Shown: in pieces, positions 34,351 to 44,891 of the stretch
Layout: every line of letters begins with the position of its first letter
Position numbering within the stretch: position 1 is the first letter of the stretch
Source: Lineus longissimus
Taxonomy: Eukaryota; Nemertea; Pilidiophora; Heteronemertea; Lineidae
DNA: 64,000 nt
Reading direction: 5' to 3'
Assembly: GCF_910592395.1 (NCBI RefSeq)
Contig: NC_088312.1
Span: 15,043,292 to 15,107,291, forward strand
Translations under genes and position numbers: made by a program
Notes under the pieces: model-generated
What the model saw: the letters and a program-made list of their open reading frames with translations, nothing else
Told to the model about the DNA's origin: nothing
The model's database searches: none

Positions 34351-35777
34351 TAATTTGTATCTTGGGAGTCCTTTGGAGCAAAGTATTTCCGAATACCAAC
34401 ACCTGCCGGCCACATGTTTTCGTCGAACAACCGCGAGAATTGTGATTTTGGAACCCTTAGTCTGTAAGACTTATACTTGGCTTTCTCATTGGACTTAAGC
34501 TCAAGTTCGTTCACCTTAAACCCTTTGTCAGAAATAAAACTCCTCAACTTATCCTCAGTTGTTTCAGCGTCCAGTCGGAAGATAAATAGGTCTCTATTGG
34601 GCTCAGGGGCCCCCTTAATCACACAGTCAGATTTACTACCCATAATCACATTTCGATTTTTGTTCACCTTCTTTCTCGTCACTAAGGTATAGTCATCGGA
34701 CTCGACACTTCCTTTAGAATGTAAGGAGCTGTTGCTCCCCCTTAGCCTCAGTACAGCTGGCGGTACCATAAGATTTGAAGACTGTCTTGCAGTACCCCTC
34801 CCTCTGCCTCTTCCCCCTCGTCTCCCGCGCCCACTCACTACTCGGGTCTGAGAGGGACTGACCGCACTCTGACTCTGAAGAACCTTAGCATAACTGTCAC
34901 GACTGTCACGCAATTTACTTTCTGCCGGTCCTTGTTCTGCTGACAGATCCCAAGCACTATCCCTCCACTCGTCAGGTTTGAAATCTTTCCAATCAATGGC
35001 AATTCCACTAGGCACAGGAGGCATGGCTGGACCAGTCCGCATCCCCCCCTTGCCTGTATCGCCCCGATCGTCGACCTTAGATTGGATTTCGGTAATCACT
35101 AACGTGTTCTTGACCACCCTATCCTCTACCGTACCTACTTTCTCTTCGAGTTTATTTAGTCTCTCGATAATCGAAATATTGTTCATTTCCCTCGGCAGGG
35201 AACGAGGAATGGAACCTAAATCCCCAGCCGGTACTGCTAATACCGGCATCCTACTAGCTTTATCTAGTGAATTTAATGCGTTGATAATGTCAATTGTATT
35301 TGATTCTTCTTCCTTCTTAACAGTCGTTGTTTTCCTCACCTTCAATCTACCTATTACATCACTGCCGACCTTGTCCCAAAGGACCTTTTTAGCGTTCATT
35401 ATTTGCCCTTTAGTGTAGTAGTCAATGACTGCGTTCTTAACCTGTTCGTCGGTACCGGACTGTAGTCCGTACCACATATACGCTAGCAATGGGTGTAGTA
35501 TCGTGACCACATCACTTTGCTTATCGCAATCACTGATAGGCTCCTCAACATGATCCTCCAAATCATCGCGTGCGGCCTCACCTTCCTCAGCCCCGCCATC
35601 TGCCGGTCGGTGGGCACTACATCCGTCACTCATTTTAGACACTTTATGTTCTGGACTTATTTTCTCGAGCTCGTCTGGTGTGAGGTCACCAAATTGCCTT
35701 TTCCCTGTCGCATTGAAAGGCGTGCAATTATTGCCCAACACCGAATCACACTCCGCTGATGTTTTTTGTTGACTCAT
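34350..35777 (-). CDS. LINE ORF1 protein, 475 aa
   Basis: Hydrophilic RNA-binding-type ORF1 protein. The N-terminal half has acidic segments, then a helical region (about 200-240, MNNISIIERLNKLEEKVG, coiled-coil-like). The middle holds an RGG-type stretch (GRGRRGGRGRGRG), typical of nucleic-acid binding. The C-terminal 90 residues (RDLFIFRLDAETTEDKL... to ENMWPAGVGIRKYF) match the small fold found at the end of many CR1-like ORF1 proteins. The stop TAA (34352-34350) overlaps the ORF2 ATG as TAATG. Confidence 0.85.
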   Translation of the reverse strand: MSQQKTSAECDSVLGNNCTPFNATGKRQFGDLTPDELEKISPEHKVSKMSDGCSAHRPADGGAEEGEAARDDLEDHVEEPISDCDKQSDVVTILHPLLAYMWYGLQSGTDEQVKNAVIDYYTKGQIMNAKKVLWDKVGSDVIGRLKVRKTTTVKKEEESNTIDIINALNSLDKASRMPVLAVPAGDLGSIPRSLPREMNNISIIERLNKLEEKVGTVEDRVVKNTLVITEIQSKVDDRGDTGKGGMRTGPAMPPVPSGIAIDWKDFKPDEWRDSAWDLSAEQGPAESKLRDSRDSYAKVLQSQSAVSPSQTRVVSGRGRRGGRGRGRGTARQSSNLMVPPAVLRLRGSNSSLHSKGSVESDDYTLVTRKKVNKNRNVIMGSKSDCVIKGAPEPNRDLFIFRLDAETTEDKLRSFISDKGFKVNELELKSNEKAKYKSYRLRVPKSQFSRLFDENMWPAGVGIRKYFAPKDSQDTN

Positions 35778-35910
35778 AATCTACTTGTCTTGACCACAGC
35801 ACTAATCTGCTCCCATTCATGCGTGACGAACAATTTGATCGTTGCTTGTGGCTCCAAGAATGCTATATGTACGTACATAGGTCTGACTATGTACAATGGC
35901 GCCTTGTTCG

Positions 35911-36227
35911 AAAGGAATGAGTAGAGTAGAGCATTGCAATAGTCCATGCGGGATGATACTGTGGCATTTACAAGTAATTTTGCAGCTTCTCGAGTAAGAC
36001 ACCTCCGAGCACGCCCGATATTACGCAGATCTAGTGATAGAACTGACATGCTTGTCCATTTTAAGTGATCGGTCAAATACTACACCTAGGTTGCTAACTG
36101 CTGAAGCAGGAGTTATGGCAGTGCCATCGACGTTCGCTTCTACTTCCGTTGGATGCTGATAGCGGATTGAGTGAAAGAACATGACTTCAGACACAACATC
36201 TTGACGCTTTGACTTTGGATCTCCCAT
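35911..36227 (-). pseudogene. Older L2/CR1-like LINE relic, upstream half
   Basis: Minus strand from 36227: TAITPASAVSNLGVVFDRSL, then MDKHVSS. After a frameshift near 36030 it reads LRNIGRARRCLTREAAKLLV and SSRMDYCNALLY. These are textbook L2/CR1 ORF2 motifs following the RT domain. The next family motif (DITINRLQ-like) is found at 31142, beyond the inserted LINE. Confidence 0.8.
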
Positions 36228-36730
36228 CCCACCTCATCATGTCACAGAAAATTCAAGTCCATCAGGCTTGAATTCAGCAGTTACAATCCGGAATGCGAAA
36301 TCCAAGATGGCCGTCTGGCGGCCATACCAGATATCAACCGATGCTTCTCACAGCTGATTGAACCGTGGTGTGTCAATGGCACTGCTAGGCAACGCCGAGG
36401 TCATGTCGCTATCGTACAGCGAAACAGGCCTGTGCTGGCCCCTTTTGCCGTTCATGGAGAGTGTATTTCACAAGAAAACGATTGCGGACCACACTCGCGA
36501 TGCGATATTTGTCGAACGACATGTTGAATCATATTACGACAAAAATCGCTACGGGAGCGCATCTCTATTCACGTGCTTGCAAAACACAGGTGTTTCCTCG
36601 AGCCCTCTATACCACAAAATGATGCTCATTACCAAACCAACTGCATCATGGGATAGGTCAGGTGATAAGACCACATGATAGAATTGCATAACATAATAGC
36701 AATTTGCATAATGCCAGCAAATGCCAGCTT
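36228..36730. other. No gene recognised
   Basis: Contains a 106-codon plus-strand open frame (36358-36678) without recognisable motifs or splice support. Confidence 0.35.
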
Positions 36731-36900
36731 TTTCCAACAATTGTCAGAAACATCGAATTTGAAATTTCCAGCTAATTCCAGCTCTGACAATCTCATAGTA
36801 AAGTGACAGAGATTTTCCAACAATTGTCAGAAACATCGAATTTGAAATTTCCAGCTAATTCCAGCTCTGACAATCTCATAGTAAAGTGACAGAGATTTCC
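36731..36900. repeat. 83-bp tandem duplication in TTCCAGC-rich sequence
   Basis: TTTCCAACAATTGTCAG starts at 36731 and again at 36814, with the whole 83-base unit repeated nearly exactly. The surrounding 36690-37090 is rich in TTCCAGC and GCCAGCT words, a low-complexity domain. Confidence 0.85.
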
Positions 36901-37299
36901 AGCGCTGGAACTTTTACGAAAAGTAAAGTTCCAGAAAATGCCAAGAATTTCCACCCCATGGATAAAGTTCCAGTTTTTGTCAGCTTTTGCCAGCTATAAC
37001 TTTTCGATGAAACTCTCTAAATTCAACGTGTCAGCTTATTCCAGCCAAGAGCTGGAAATTCCAGCTATTTCCAACAAAATCCACCTAAGGTAAAATTCAT
37101 TTCGCAGGGGTGGAATTCCACAACCAGGACGCCTTTCAATTGCAGACGATATTGGAGTGTCCTAACAGCAAGGTAACACTTTACTTAGACAACGTCACGT
37201 CCAACAAGAATACACCAGCCACATACGGAAATACTGCCTCTGAAGACATCATTCAGAATGTTTGGGTTACTTAAGGATTTGTCACACCCACCCAGAATA

Positions 37300-38170
37300 T
37301 ACACAAGATGTCATTGAAAATACTTAAAAAAATGTCACATCCCACCTGAATACGCCGAACGTATGGAAATACCGTTTCTGAAGACATTATCCAGCATGGT
37401 CGGTTTACTTTATTCGACACAATGTCACATTCAACCTTAATACGCCTGATCGTATGGAAATACCGTCTCTGAAGACATTATCCAGCATGGTCGGTTTACT
37501 TTCGACACAATGTCACATTCAACCTGAATACGCCGGACCGTATGGAAATACCGTCTCTGAAGACGTCATCCAGAATGGTCGGTTTACTTTCAACACAATG
37601 TCACATCTGATCATATGGAAATACCGTCTCTGAAGACGTCATCCAGAATGGTCGGTTTACTTTCAACACAATGTCACATCCATCCTGAATACGCCTGATC
37701 ATATGGAAATACTGTCTCTGAAGACGTCATCCAGAATGGTCGGTTTACTTTCAACACAATGTCACATCCAACCTGAATACGCCTGATCGTATGGAAATAC
37801 CGTCTCTGAAGACGTCATCCAGAATGGTCGGTTTACTTTCGACACAATGTCACATTCAACCTGAATACGCCTGATCGTATGGAAATACCGTCTCTGAAGA
37901 CGTCATCCAGAATGGTCGGTTTACTTTCGACACAATGTCACATCCAACCTGAATACGCCTGATCGTATGGAAATAATGACTCTGATAATGTCATTCAGAA
38001 GAGTTGGGTTTACCTACATGTACGATATAATGTCACTTCTAACCAAAATACTGCAGCTGCATATGGTATGTAATTCAGAATGATGGTTTACTTGAGACAA
38101 TGTCACATCCAACCAGAATACACCTACTGCATACTGAAGTACGGTCTTTGAAGATGTTATTCAGAGTAGT
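37300..38170. repeat. 88-bp satellite-like tandem array, about nine units
   Basis: A unit containing AATACGCCTGATCGTATGGA, GTCTCTGAAGAC and CAGAATGGTCGGTTTAC repeats with period 88 in the central copies (for example 37731, 37819, 37907). The outer copies are diverged (period 88-91) and one is shortened to 73. Each unit keeps GTCTCTGAAGAC, so it could serve as a restriction landmark for the array. There are no CRISPR-like unique spacers; the whole period is conserved. Confidence 0.88.
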
Positions 38171-39115
38171 TTGATTTTTCTCAGTAATCCAACAGCCCGC
38201 TACATGTATACGTGTACATGCAGGACAATACAATGGTCAGTCACTTCAAAGCGTGGCCTTCAGGGGATGGCACAAGGACAAGGGCAACTTTAATACACAA
38301 CCTTTCTCAGTCAAGATGAGGCAGATGCTACTTGACCATACACATCTTTGACACCTGTCTGCTCATTTCCGGCAAAAATTGATGGTTCTTTATACATGTA
38401 GGCAGCCTGATAGTATCAGCTGTGTTCACCCAAGGTGAGCAACAATGAAAACAAGTGCATGTATTTTGATGCAAGAATCATTTTATTGCTGCTGAAATTC
38501 ACATTCAACCAGTAAGACAAATCTGCTTATACATAATTGGTGGATTCACAATATATCCGATTACCAAGGTCCCTAGTGGTCCGGCAATAATTCTAAGTCG
38601 TTTTGGGAGTTGCAGGACATCAGCCTAGCCCCCTGCGGTCAGATAAAAAAATTAACCAGCAGCAGGTCCCCCCCCCCCCCCCTCATGATTAAGTTCGTCC
38701 CGAGGGCCGGAACATCGCTGTATCGTCGAACAGTTGGCAGATTCCTGAGCGCCAGACGAGCAAAAAAAACTCTCACTGAACAGTTTTGCCTCAGTTGACA
38801 CTTTTTGCCATACGACGTCATTTTAGGGTCGTCACAACACCTGATTTGTGGCGTAGTTTCCCAATAAACTGCATTGGAAGTTCGAACTTTCACTACAAAA
38901 AGTCACCTTATTCACAAACATGCTTCTTGAGAACCTCTGCAAGGGCCTTAAGAGATGCCACAGAGTTCCGAAAACGTTAGCATCTCGTGGCATACTTTGT
39001 TAGCTTCGAGTTACATTTGGGGACACTGTACCCTTTTAGGCAAACTTAGACCAAATCAAGTCGAAAAAGATCGGGATTTCTGAAATAAATCCGGCTTCAA
39101 AGGGTTAATTACACG
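38171..39115. other. No gene recognised
   Basis: Includes a run of 15 C at 38668-38682. Open frames are short and featureless. Confidence 0.4.
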
Positions 39116-39290
39116 TACTCAATGCCAATGTCATCACAATCCTCCTCCTCAGAGCTAGACGCATCCTCCTCCGAATTTGATTCTTCACCACCAGGTTGCA
39201 CCTCCCCTTCCTCAAAATCCACCACGATCTCTATGTCAGTGTCTATACATTCAAATACATACTGTCTTCTCCCACTTAACCCAGAAGTAT
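39116..39290 (-). CDS. Acidic C-terminal exon of a transposon-encoded protein (fragment)
   Basis: The minus strand encodes RRQYVFECIDTD, then a highly acidic serine/glutamate tail ending DDIGIEYV and a stop at 39116-39118. It directly abuts sequence shared with the 16.4-kb relic, so it is probably the last exon of a protein of that element. The family is not determined. Confidence 0.35.
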
Positions 39291-39299
39291 TAAGGTAGC

Positions 39300-42200
39300 A
39301 GGAAGGGTTGGGCGTTTGTGGTTTCTGAGTCTGAGGGGGTTGGTGTCTGTTGACTGTGCTTTAAGAGAGACTAGGCATGGCGCCAGTCTCTCTTAAAGCA
39401 CAGTCAACAGGCATTTGGTCTCAGTATTTGGGTTTTGATTGCCATGACTGTACCCCTGTAAAAGTCAGAGGAGGAGAAGTTTGGAATGATGAAAGCATTG
39501 AAGAAGAAGAAATGTTATTATTGAGGAAAGCAAAATTTATTATGAGACTAGAAGGCAGTGTCCTGACTTGATTATTTTGAAAATGGCGGTCTGAACACAT
39601 TAAAAGGTGGAACATGGCATTTTATCGACTTTGAAGTGTTCCGCAGTTAAAGGGAGACTATAGGCAGCAGCTAGGTAGGCAAGATAAAGTCATACAAATT
39701 TGCCAATAGGGGTCAGTCATATCTCTAGGCATGGCGCCAGTCTCTCTTAAAGCACAGTCAACAGGCATTTGGTCTTAGTATTTGGGTAAGTACAGAATCA
39801 AGGCAGCTCAGAGAGCAATAATTGAACGATGCTGTGGACAAGTCCAAGGATACTGCATCAGTCACGACCAACTTCTCATCAGAAAGCGTCACCACCAGCA
39901 TATTCAATGTTCAGTTCCAACCTGTACCAGTCCAATGCACGCTTGTCATGGTCAGCAGTGGTCAGCTTAGCGCGATATGGAACATTCTTCCGAAACTCAA
40001 GCGAGGGAAGTCTGCTCATTAGCCTATGTCGCGCACTGCTCCTTCTTGTCAAACATCGTAGTGAAATCGTGGTACAGTGGGGCGTCCTCGAGGATTGCAG
40101 CTGGTCGGACAGACGTGAGGTGGAATGTGGGCGGCTGCACTTCTTCGTTGATGTGCGATGGCAGATAGCACAGTTGTTGCGTTGCATGACAGCGGAAAGT
40201 GAATGTGATATCATAGAACTGAGGCGTTTGCAATGAGACTATAGGTGAAGTAGAAGCAAGGAGTGAAATGGGCCATCTTCCAGTGACTAATATACAGAGT
40301 AAGGGCACTGGGTGTTGTTAGATTCTGCATTGAATGTATTCCTCGTACAAGCGTGAATAGTGTGGACATACAGGAGAGGTGAGAGACCCCTATTGACTAC
40401 TTCTTGTAACTTTATCTTGGATATTATATGAGTATTGAACTTCTAGCCATGGAATATGAAGAAATTGAAGTTGTAGGCATGGAATATGAAAAATTATTCA
40501 ACGGTGAAAGACATTATTCCATGAGGCTTTGCCGTGATCGCAAAGGACGCGACGCGATTGGTTCACATGCTAATGAGGTATGATAATGATAATTACCTCT
40601 ATAATGCTACTTGGATAGCGACTGTGTCGTTGATTGCAACAGTGGTCTATGTCAATGTGTGCCTGTAATGTCAATGAAGTATGATGAGGTGATGACGATA
40701 GTGCAATTATTAAATATTGGCAAGAGATCATACTACAACATAGGTCTTGTTTTTGACAGATGACTGTGCGACATTCCCATTGGGTCTTGTTAGAGTCAGC
40801 GCTGCATGTATTCCTTGTACAAGCTTGAATGGTTGTGACAGACTTTGAGGGGTGAGAGACCCCTATCGGCTACTTCGGCTAACTTTATCTTGCCTACCTA
40901 GCTGCTAGCCATAGTGCCCCTTTATCAAGACTGAAACCCACTGTGCGGGGCTAAGAAATTACCTTTATAATCCTAGTTGGATAACCACTGTGTAGATGAT
41001 TTGAAGAGTGCTCTGTGGATGTGTGCCTGTAATGTCAATGAAAGTATGATGAGGTGATGACGATAGTGGAATGACGAAATATTGGAAAGAGATCTATTCC
41101 TAGAAGAACATATGTCCTGTTTTGACTAGGTGGCGCATTTTAGAATCAGCAGTGAGCACTGTGTGTAACATGGTGGAGGCAGCGGAGATAATAACTGTGT
41201 CGAAAGTATTGTTATAGGGCCTTCCCTAGGCCCATGGGGTTAAATTTACAATCCACGATTGAAAAGACGTAGTTTGATCGCATTCAACCATAAATCCATT
41301 GAACAGTTGTGTTCCTGTAGTCAACCGATGACCTTTTGTTGGGCCATGATCGGGGATTGTAAACTGTAAATGTATTATGGACTGGGAGACGGGGGAAACA
41401 CAAGTGAAATAGACCAAAACAAGTGATTTTGGGGCTTTGGTTTAGACGCATGCCCCACATGCGCCATGCGGGATTAGGCCTATACGGTTCATGTGAACTT
41501 GTTGACATCTACATGATCTAGTGCTGTTATTGAATGGTCATGGTACATGGTAGGCCTAATCATCATGGCTATACGTTTCAGGAAAAGCTCGGAGTAAAAT
41601 GAACTGCCGATGAATAATGATGTTGTTCATGTTTACCATGTTTACTAGTACATAGCCATAGGGTATGCACTGGCCAGTGCACTTTCTGCACGTCGTCATG
41701 GTCATGTACGTGATACCTTGCATATTTTGTTTTTGAAATGAATGCGCATGCTTTTTGGGCAAAATCACTTGTACCAACACTAATGAATAATGTCTTCTTA
41801 TCCCTATGACTCCATACACAGTGAGGGCATTGTCCCATTCCCATCAAATGGTAACTTATTGTACCGTATTAGGGTGGAAGTTGGGGAGCAGATACCTACC
41901 GTTGCACGCCTGTCATAATCAGCAGTGATGAGCTTAGCGCGATATGGAACATTCTTCAGAAACTCAAGCGAGGGAAGTCTGCTCATTAGCATATCTCGCG
42001 CACTGCTCCTTCTTATCAAACATCGTAGTGAAATCGTAATGGAAAACGTCTGGCTTTGCGCCAGACGTTGAGACTAATAAGTGAAGAACTAATAGGTAAA
42101 GAACTTCTACTTGCGCGAGACTGCTCTGATAAAATTATCATTGCAGAGACTACGGTGACGTACACATATATTTTTTACAATCAAAAATGCCCTCAAAAGA

Positions 42201-42435
42201 CGACATGGAATGATTATTTTATTGATATTTCCTACTATATACCTTCCAATTATCACTTTATACAAATAGATCGGCGTTAGGTCGCATGCTTTTCTTTCCT
42301 GGTGACACTATAAAGCAAAATAGTTGCAACCCCGTAAATGCGCTATAAGTCCAATAATAAGTGACGGTGACCCGTTATAAATGTTTCGCCAGCTTCGCTT
42401 TTTTGCCGCTACGCGGCGCGTTGGGCCCTTGCGTC
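39300..42435 (+). mobile_element. Rearranged transposon relic related to 15.64-16.48 kb
   Basis: The blocks 39300-39410, 39727-40075 and 41925-42435 match 16480-15640 in inverse order. A segment of about 100 bp (39965-40070) is repeated at 41930-42035. 40076-41924 has no counterpart in the 16-kb copy. At 39782-39890 the plus strand encodes KYRIKAAQRAIIERCCGQVQ, a Harbinger-transposase-like helix. It is a decayed, partly duplicated element without an intact gene. Confidence 0.55.
39347..39410. repeat. 26-bp perfect hairpin, inverted copy
   Basis: Arms 39347-39372 and 39385-39410 with loop AGGCATGGCGCC. Same arms as 16350-16413. A lone arm recurs at 39739-39764. Confidence 0.9.
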
Positions 42436-42830
42436 GAGCGCGGCTGAATCGTAAAATGACTTAAGTCCAAATGAATAGGCCGATTTTACTGGTGGCAGGC
42501 GAACATTAGAAAGAACAGCCATAGCTGATAATTGACTCCCTTTTCGTGGGCAATGCGAATGCCTTCCACGTAAGTGGATAAAAGACATGAACATTGACAT
42601 GGGGTAGTCCTGTACTGAATGAATGAATACAATACAACTAGCGTCCTCATTGTATGCCTATAGTGTTGGTTGACCAGAAATTTCTAATCTAGTGTCTATG
42701 ATAAAGCCAGCTTCATGGGTCTGCAGAATGTCCCAATAAAGAAGTCTTGCTGTCAACGAATAAATTAAAGAACAGATTTACTTATTAATTTACCAATCAA
42801 TTTTATTATCCAAACGGGATTTACACGTCA

Positions 42831-44819
42831 TCATCAATAATATCATCATCCTCTTCTCCTTCCGAAAACTCAATCCCCTCAACAAACTGCTCTAGCTCAT
42901 CATTTACCATCTCTACCCCCTCCACGACTTCGTCATCGTCCTCAGGAACTAGGCCACTGGCTCTCCAACCCTTCATAATCGTCTGTTATGTGACCCTTTC
43001 CCAGCCGAGGCTGATCATCCTGACCATATCCCGCCTGGTGATCCGCTCACAATGTCCTTGATCATCGGTGTGGCCGATTTTCCACACTATCCAAATGGTC
43101 CTCAGGTGACACTTGAAGCTCCTGTTTACGGTTAAGTCCAAGGGCTGTAGCAGCGAAGTACATCGTCCTGGGATAAAAGTGTCTGTCCTATTCTCTGCGA
43201 TGATTGCATCACGAAATTGCTGATTTCGATGCGCCGGATACCTGTCTAAAAGTAACAGGAACGTGGCCCCTGCTACAAATGGCACAATCAGGGCCTGCAA
43301 CCACTCGATTAGCGATTGGTGTCGTGCCCAACCCTGTGGACTACCAGTTACCTGGAAAAGCAAACAACAAGTATGAACATTTACATTACTTTTCTGAACA
43401 GTCAGACACGCACAATGTTTTGGTTGCATCCATGACTAACGTACAACAATTTTAGTCAAAGAAGTTCTGATTTTCCTAAAAAATACTACCATTAACTAGA
43501 ATGTCTGACCGTCAATGACAACACTGATGACGTCAGGTACATGTCCTGTACTACAACCACGGACTTGTATTCTATGCCAATACTCACTCGCACATTGTCT
43601 GGCGCATCCGCCTGAAGCTGCCGAATGACGTCACCATCTGGTGAAGTTGAGCTCGGCTCGTCCTTTTCGTCCGTCTGTCGTAACTACTAGAGTCACCGTG
43701 CATACAAGTTTCGGGTTGCCTTGGGATGATCTTATGTCAACATTCTGGGATCCAGTCGCTTCCATTGTCGATCTTGGCACCATAAACAACACGAACGTCT
43801 CATTCATGTTCATGATGACATCAAAATCAGCGTCTCTGATGAGGTCGGCAAAATCTCCCCGGTAGTCGGCAACTAAAGCCTGGGCGTTGTCAGGTAACCC
43901 CCTTGAATCATTGGTCTTCCTTCGATAGGTGATTTGTTTCCTGAAATGGAATTTGCATATTGTTAAAATTCACCGAATACAATCCATTCCGTACGTTAAG
44001 GCCGATCCATGCAGCAGCGGAATAAAGCTCACCTTTCCATAAAGTTGCTAAGCCAATGTGCAGATGCATGGAAAAGATATCGCAGGGGTCTCTGTTCTTG
44101 TCTTTCGGCCTTCGTTTCGTTCGGAAGCTCTGCCCACCATTGCCGAAATTCTCTTCCAGCTTGCCCAAATATACCCTCACCGGAAACAGGGAAACCAAGT
44201 CTTCGGCGCTCAAGGAACCAGGTGTTCAAATTGTTTTCCATTTCGGGCCACTATGCTGAAATAAAAAAGCTAACACGTTTAACATCTTTGGAAATATTGA
44301 TTGGTGATAACCACAGGTATGAACGAAATGTTAGTCCTAGGAATAAAGGTCCCAGGAACAATAATACTGATATTGTTAATGGCATGGTCAGGGTCAGTCG
44401 CTTTGATGTATAATGCGACTTATTCTTCCGTCCATGACACAGAAGCGGACTTATTCCGGTCGGTACAGGCCAACAAAGAAGGAAATTCATTTAGCGAGGA
44501 ATATAATGCTTGTAGAAACACTACCTTGTGCATCAGTGCCGTGTTGCCGTTGTCTCCTCCGTCTTCTATGGTCTTGAGTTGATCTATCTCTGAGGATAAA
44601 CAAGTCATCCTTTGTGCTTATCCACCGTCTAAATGTCTGCGGTGCTATGCGGTGGTGTCTAGCAAAGGATGTCGCAGTTTCAGCATGACGTAATCCTATA
44701 GTATGCTCCAATTGGTATGTCTCGATAAGGTAAATTTTCTGATTGAGACTGTAGCTTTTTTTGTGCCTACGTGCACCAGGTACAGCCTGGTTAGCATCAT
44801 CTACATCATCATCATCATC

Positions 44820-44850
<31 letters not shown>

Positions 44851-44891
44851 GTAGTGGTGTCAGGGCTGTCAACATCATCTCCATGCTCCAT
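42831..44891 (-). pseudogene. pogo-like transposase pseudogene, four exons
   Basis: Exon 1 is about 44891-44525: an acidic N-terminus, then an HTH containing SYSLNQKIYLIETYQ and PQTFRRWIS. Exon 2 is 44255-44034: a CENP-B-type second HTH with NTWFLERRRLGFPVSG and FHASAHWLSNFMER. Exon 3 is 43940-43588: the start of the DDE domain, DVIMNMNETFV. Exon 4 is 43351-42831: LLLLDRYPAHRN and TSLLQPLDLTVNR, with an acidic tail. Exon 2-3 and 3-4 phases agree. Defects are the expected NMDET reading NMNET, a frameshift near 43632-43645, an in-frame TAA at 42986-42988, and a TAG at the start of exon 2. Terminal inverted repeats were not found. Confidence 0.8.
44809..44852. repeat. (CAT/ATC)n microsatellite encoding poly-Asp
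   Basis: A CATCATCATC tract on the plus strand produces the aspartate-rich stretch of the pogo-like protein on the minus strand. Confidence 0.9.

Larger units (their letters stand above)
31143..35910 (-). mobile_element. Full-length-looking APE-type LINE (4.77 kb)
   Basis: The 5' end is near 35910. A 133-base leader precedes ORF1 (35777-34350) and ORF2 (34350-31279), with a 3' tail of about 130 bases containing AATAAA and an (ATACAT)/(AT)n end at about 31160-31143. The ends are set by the interrupted coding sequence of the older L2/CR1 relic on both sides (35911 and 31142). Both ORFs are open throughout, so the copy is young and could be competent. It belongs to the CR1/jockey-like group of APE LINEs; the exact clade was not determined. 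Confidence 0.88.

Noticed and set aside
31279-34413. ORF2 start at 34413
   Set aside because: That upstream extension lies within the ORF1 coding region; the ATG overlapping the ORF1 stop (34350) or that at 34308 is more plausible.
34978-35418. 146-codon plus-strand frame
   Set aside because: Antisense shadow of LINE ORF1.
37300-38170. CRISPR-like array
   Set aside because: The whole 88-bp period is conserved with no unique spacers, and the surroundings are animal genomic DNA.
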